Of a stretch of 7,325 bases of DNA, positions 5,426 to 7,325 are shown piece by piece. The position numbers were made by a program, and so were the translations under genes. The notes below the pieces were generated by a model. The model was not told the origin of the DNA. It saw only the letters and a program-made list of their open reading frames with translations, and ran no database searches. Origin of the DNA: a bacterium UBA2214 (lineage in GTDB: Bacteria > Zhuqueibacterota > Zhuqueibacteria > Residuimicrobiales > Residuimicrobiaceae); assembly GCA_002327255.1 (NCBI GenBank), contig DCUM01000087.1, positions 10,979-18,303 of the forward strand. The letters are read 5' to 3'. Each line of letters begins with the position of its first letter. The stretch's first letter is position 1.

Positions 5426-6718
5426 TTAGCGTCCTCCTTCCCGTGGATCACTGATCGTTCCGGTGAGCGCGCTGGCAGCCGCGACCTCCGGCGAACAGAG
5501 ATAAACTTCCGAATTGGGATTGCCCATTCGGCCTTTAAAATTGCGGTTGGTGGTTGCCAACGCCACTTCCTTGTCTCCAAGCGCCCCCTGATGCACGCCG
5601 AGGCAAGGCCCGCATCCGGGGTTGCAAATCACCGCGCCGGCTTCGGCGAGAGCACTCAGATACCCGCGCTGGAGCGCTTCGCGGTAGATGCGCCATGACG
5701 CGGGGAAGATCAGCATGCGGGTGCCGCGGGCGATCTTCTTGCCTTTGAGGATTTGCGCAGCGGCAGCGAGATCGTCGAGACGCCCATTGGTGCAGGAGCC
5801 GATCACGATCTGGTCGACTTTGATGTTCGCGACCTCTTTGACCGTCTTGATATTGTCGACGGTATGCGGACAGGCAATCTGCGGATCGAGCCTGGCGGCA
5901 TTGATTTCCAAGGTCTTTTCGTAGACGGCGTCCACATCCGGCGTCATCAGCTGGAGTTCATCCTTTACGCCCGCTTCTTCACGCAGGTAACGCTGCGTCT
6001 CGGTATCAGGCGGCACGATTCCCGAGGTCGCTCCAGCTTCTACCGACATATTGCAAAGCACCAATCTGCCGGACGTGCTCATGGAACGGATTGTATCGCC
6101 GTGGAATTCGAGCACCTTAAAGTTCGCCCCTTCGGCCGTGAGCTGGCCGATCAGGTAGAGAATGAGGTCTTTGGGCCCGACGAAGGGCGATAGCTTGCCG
6201 TTGACGTTGACTCTGATCGTGCCGGGGACTTCGACGTTCAGAATGTGCCCGAGCGTCCAGACCGACGCCATCTCGGTCGCGCCGATTCCGAACGCGAACG
6301 CTCCCAGCGCACCGTGGCTGGTTGTGTGGCTGTCGGTGCCGACGACCACCATGCCGGGGCGGACATAGCCATATTCAGGGAGAATCTGGTGGCAGATGCC
6401 CCCTTCATCGCCGCGGATATCGTGGAACCTGGCGATGCCCTGCTTGCCGCAGAACTCGCGGAGCTTTTTCTGGTTGGTTGCCGTTTTTGAACTCTCCGCC
6501 GGCACGCGGTGATCCAGGATGATGGCGATGCGGTCCGGATTCCAGACCCTGGCTTCCAATCCGGTGTCTTTATAGATCTCGCTGAACTGGTTCATCACCA
6601 GTGCGCCGTTTTCGTGCGACATGGCGAGATGCACTTCCGGCTCGACCACGTCGCCGATCGCAACCGTCGGTCGGTTACAGGCGGCCGCGATGACCTTCTG
6701 AACGTAGGTCATTCCCAT
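5426..6718 (-). CDS. leuC: Aconitase-family hydro-lyase large subunit (3-isopropylmalate dehydratase LeuC type)
   Basis: A complete 430-residue large subunit of a [4Fe-4S] hydro-lyase; in leucine synthesis it would convert 2-isopropylmalate to 3-isopropylmalate through dehydration and rehydration in the cytoplasm. The three cluster cysteines are present: C309 in GSCTNGR (308-313), and C369 and C372 in NPGCGPCLG (366-374). Other landmarks are DHRVPAESS (69-77), GDEGGICHQILPE (103-115), GTDSHTTSHGALG (127-139), GATEMA (146-151) and NRNFKGRMG (391-399) near the C-terminus. I start at ATG 6718 (MGMTYVQK) since GGGAG (6731-6727) lies eight bases upstream; the TTG at 6733 would add five residues and place that site inside the gene. 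The length of 430 fits the LeuC2/HacA/DmdA branch rather than the 466-residue enterobacterial form. Partner leuD follows after one base, and a class III CoA-transferase precedes it by 37 bases, so a non-leucine role is possible. No key residue is missing. Confidence 0.94.
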   Translation of the reverse strand: MGMTYVQKVIAAACNRPTVAIGDVVEPEVHLAMSHENGALVMNQFSEIYKDTGLEARVWNPDRIAIILDHRVPAESSKTATNQKKLREFCGKQGIARFHDIRGDEGGICHQILPEYGYVRPGMVVVGTDSHTTSHGALGAFAFGIGATEMASVWTLGHILNVEVPGTIRVNVNGKLSPFVGPKDLILYLIGQLTAEGANFKVLEFHGDTIRSMSTSGRLVLCNMSVEAGATSGIVPPDTETQRYLREEAGVKDELQLMTPDVDAVYEKTLEINAARLDPQIACPHTVDNIKTVKEVANIKVDQIVIGSCTNGRLDDLAAAAQILKGKKIARGTRMLIFPASWRIYREALQRGYLSALAEAGAVICNPGCGPCLGVHQGALGDKEVALATTNRNFKGRMGNPNSEVYLCSPEVAAASALTGTISDPREGGR

Positions 6719-6726
6719 AATTTTAT

Positions 6727-6731
6727 CTCCC
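6727..6731 (-). promoter_or_regulatory. Ribosome binding site deciding the leuC start
   Basis: Minus strand GGGAG, eight bases before the ATG at 6718. It overlaps the codons just after the alternative TTG at 6733, so it supports the shorter leuC. No convincing promoter or terminator is visible in the 38-base gap 6719-6756. Confidence 0.6.
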
Positions 6732-6756
6732 AAAACGGACTGCTTTCATTTTCCGA

Positions 6757-7325
6757 TTAAATAACCTGTTTCTCTTTGAGGTCGCGCTGCTGCTCCTGCG
6801 AGTAGCCGAGCGCGGTCAAAATCTCTTCGGTGTGCGCCGACAAACGCGGCGGCGGCGTCGTGATTTCTCCCGGTGTCTTTGAAAACTTGGCAGACAGGTT
6901 AAAAATCCTGATGTCGCCGATCTGCGGTTCTTTGACAGCGACGATCGTCCGGCGATGTTTGACCTGTTCACTGGTAAGCGCTTTCTCCAGACTGACAATG
7001 TCGCCGGAAGGGATGCCTTTGTCGTTGAGCAGATCGACCCAGTAGTCGGTATCGTTCTGTGTGAGCTTGGCTTCGAGCAGCGGCGTCAGCGCCTTGCGAT
7101 TGGCTTTGCGCGTGTCGCGCTCCTGGAAACGGGCGTCGGTCTTCAGTTCCGGCAACCCCAGCACGTCTGCCAGGTCCTCCCATTGTTTCTGCTGATTGGC
7201 CGCGATGTTGATGAAACCGTTCCTGGTGCGGAAGACGCCCGACGGCGCTGCCGTAAAATTGTCGTTTCCCATCGGGATCGGCGGGTGCCCTCCGATCAGG
7301 AGATTCGCCGCAACCCAGCCCATCA
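6757..7325 (-). CDS. Class III (CaiB/BaiF family) CoA-transferase, C-terminal part
   Basis: About 188 codons run from the right edge to the TAA at 6759-6757. Intact family members are near 400 residues, so roughly the C-terminal half is present, and the methionine at 7323 is almost certainly internal. Counting from that residue, MGWVAANLLIGG (1-12), MGNDNFTAAPSGVFRT (18-33) and INIAANQQKQWEDLADVLG (38-56) match the central region. REDTR-like spacing appears as QERDTRKANR (67-76), GIPSGDIVSLEKAL (103-116) and SEQVKHR (118-124) follow, and the chain closes with TPPPRLSAHTEEILTALGYS (156-175). These enzymes move CoA between carboxylic acids (formyl/oxalate, carnitine, succinyl-CoA with citramalate, mesaconate, itaconate or benzylsuccinate). 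The catalytic aspartate lies in the missing N-terminal half, so activity cannot be confirmed and substrate cannot be deduced. It leads into leuC on the same strand with 38 bases between them and is probably co-transcribed. Confidence 0.9.
   Translation of the reverse strand, partial: MGWVAANLLIGGHPPIPMGNDNFTAAPSGVFRTRNGFINIAANQQKQWEDLADVLGLPELKTDARFQERDTRKANRKALTPLLEAKLTQNDTDYWVDLLNDKGIPSGDIVSLEKALTSEQVKHRRTIVAVKEPQIGDIRIFNLSAKFSKTPGEITTPPPRLSAHTEEILTALGYSQEQQRDLKEKQVI

Noticed and set aside
5425..5580. Longer start for leuD giving a 216-residue protein
   Set aside because: The added residues are an out-of-frame reading of the leuC 3' end; the ATG at 5424 has a strong ribosome site at the right distance and gives the family's normal length.
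1..7325. CRISPR array, tRNA or rRNA genes
   Set aside because: No regularly spaced repeats, tRNA-like cloverleaf or rRNA-like stretch was seen on either strand by eye.

Overview
The window comes from a bacterial chromosome of moderately high GC. It looks like an environmental or poorly characterised lineage; the sequence alone does not settle the phylum. Every well-supported gene lies on the minus strand. Two dense metabolic/transport operons flank a roughly 1.5 kb low-density island that holds degraded or orphan material.

Left block (1-3383, minus): the first four genes of an Mrp-type (multisubunit Na+/H+ antiporter) operon in the classical order A-B-C-D. mrpA (766 aa), mrpB and mrpC are complete, and mrpD is cut by the left edge after about 102 codons. 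The junctions overlap by 1-4 bases (TGATG, ATGA, TTGA), so translation is probably coupled. A good sigma70-type promoter (TTGATT-17-TATTTT) lies about 80-105 bases upstream of mrpA. The four proteins are membrane subunits of one complex that exchanges cytoplasmic Na+ (or another monovalent cation) for external H+.

Middle island (3384-4929): a 157-codon minus-strand gene with its own candidate promoter, resembling a non-catalytic M23-like/biotinyl-like beta domain; then, on the plus strand, the wreck of an IS91-like transposase with its middle deleted; then an open frame with a convincing membrane anchor but no start codon, a 13-bp tandem duplication, and a rho-independent terminator pointing rightward into the tail of the next operon. 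The AT-rich strip 4165-4310 separates the divergent minus-strand gene and transposase remnant.

Right block (4930-7325, minus): the C-terminal half of a class III (CaiB/BaiF) CoA-transferase, then a complete aconitase-family hydro-lyase, large subunit (430 aa) and small subunit (164 aa), annotated as LeuC/LeuD type. The gaps are 37 bases and one base, so the three genes probably form one transcript. The CoA-transferase partner and an unusual substrate-loop sequence in the small subunit leave open that the enzyme hydrates or dehydrates a branched dicarboxylate other than isopropylmalate, with the acid being activated to, or released from, its CoA thioester.
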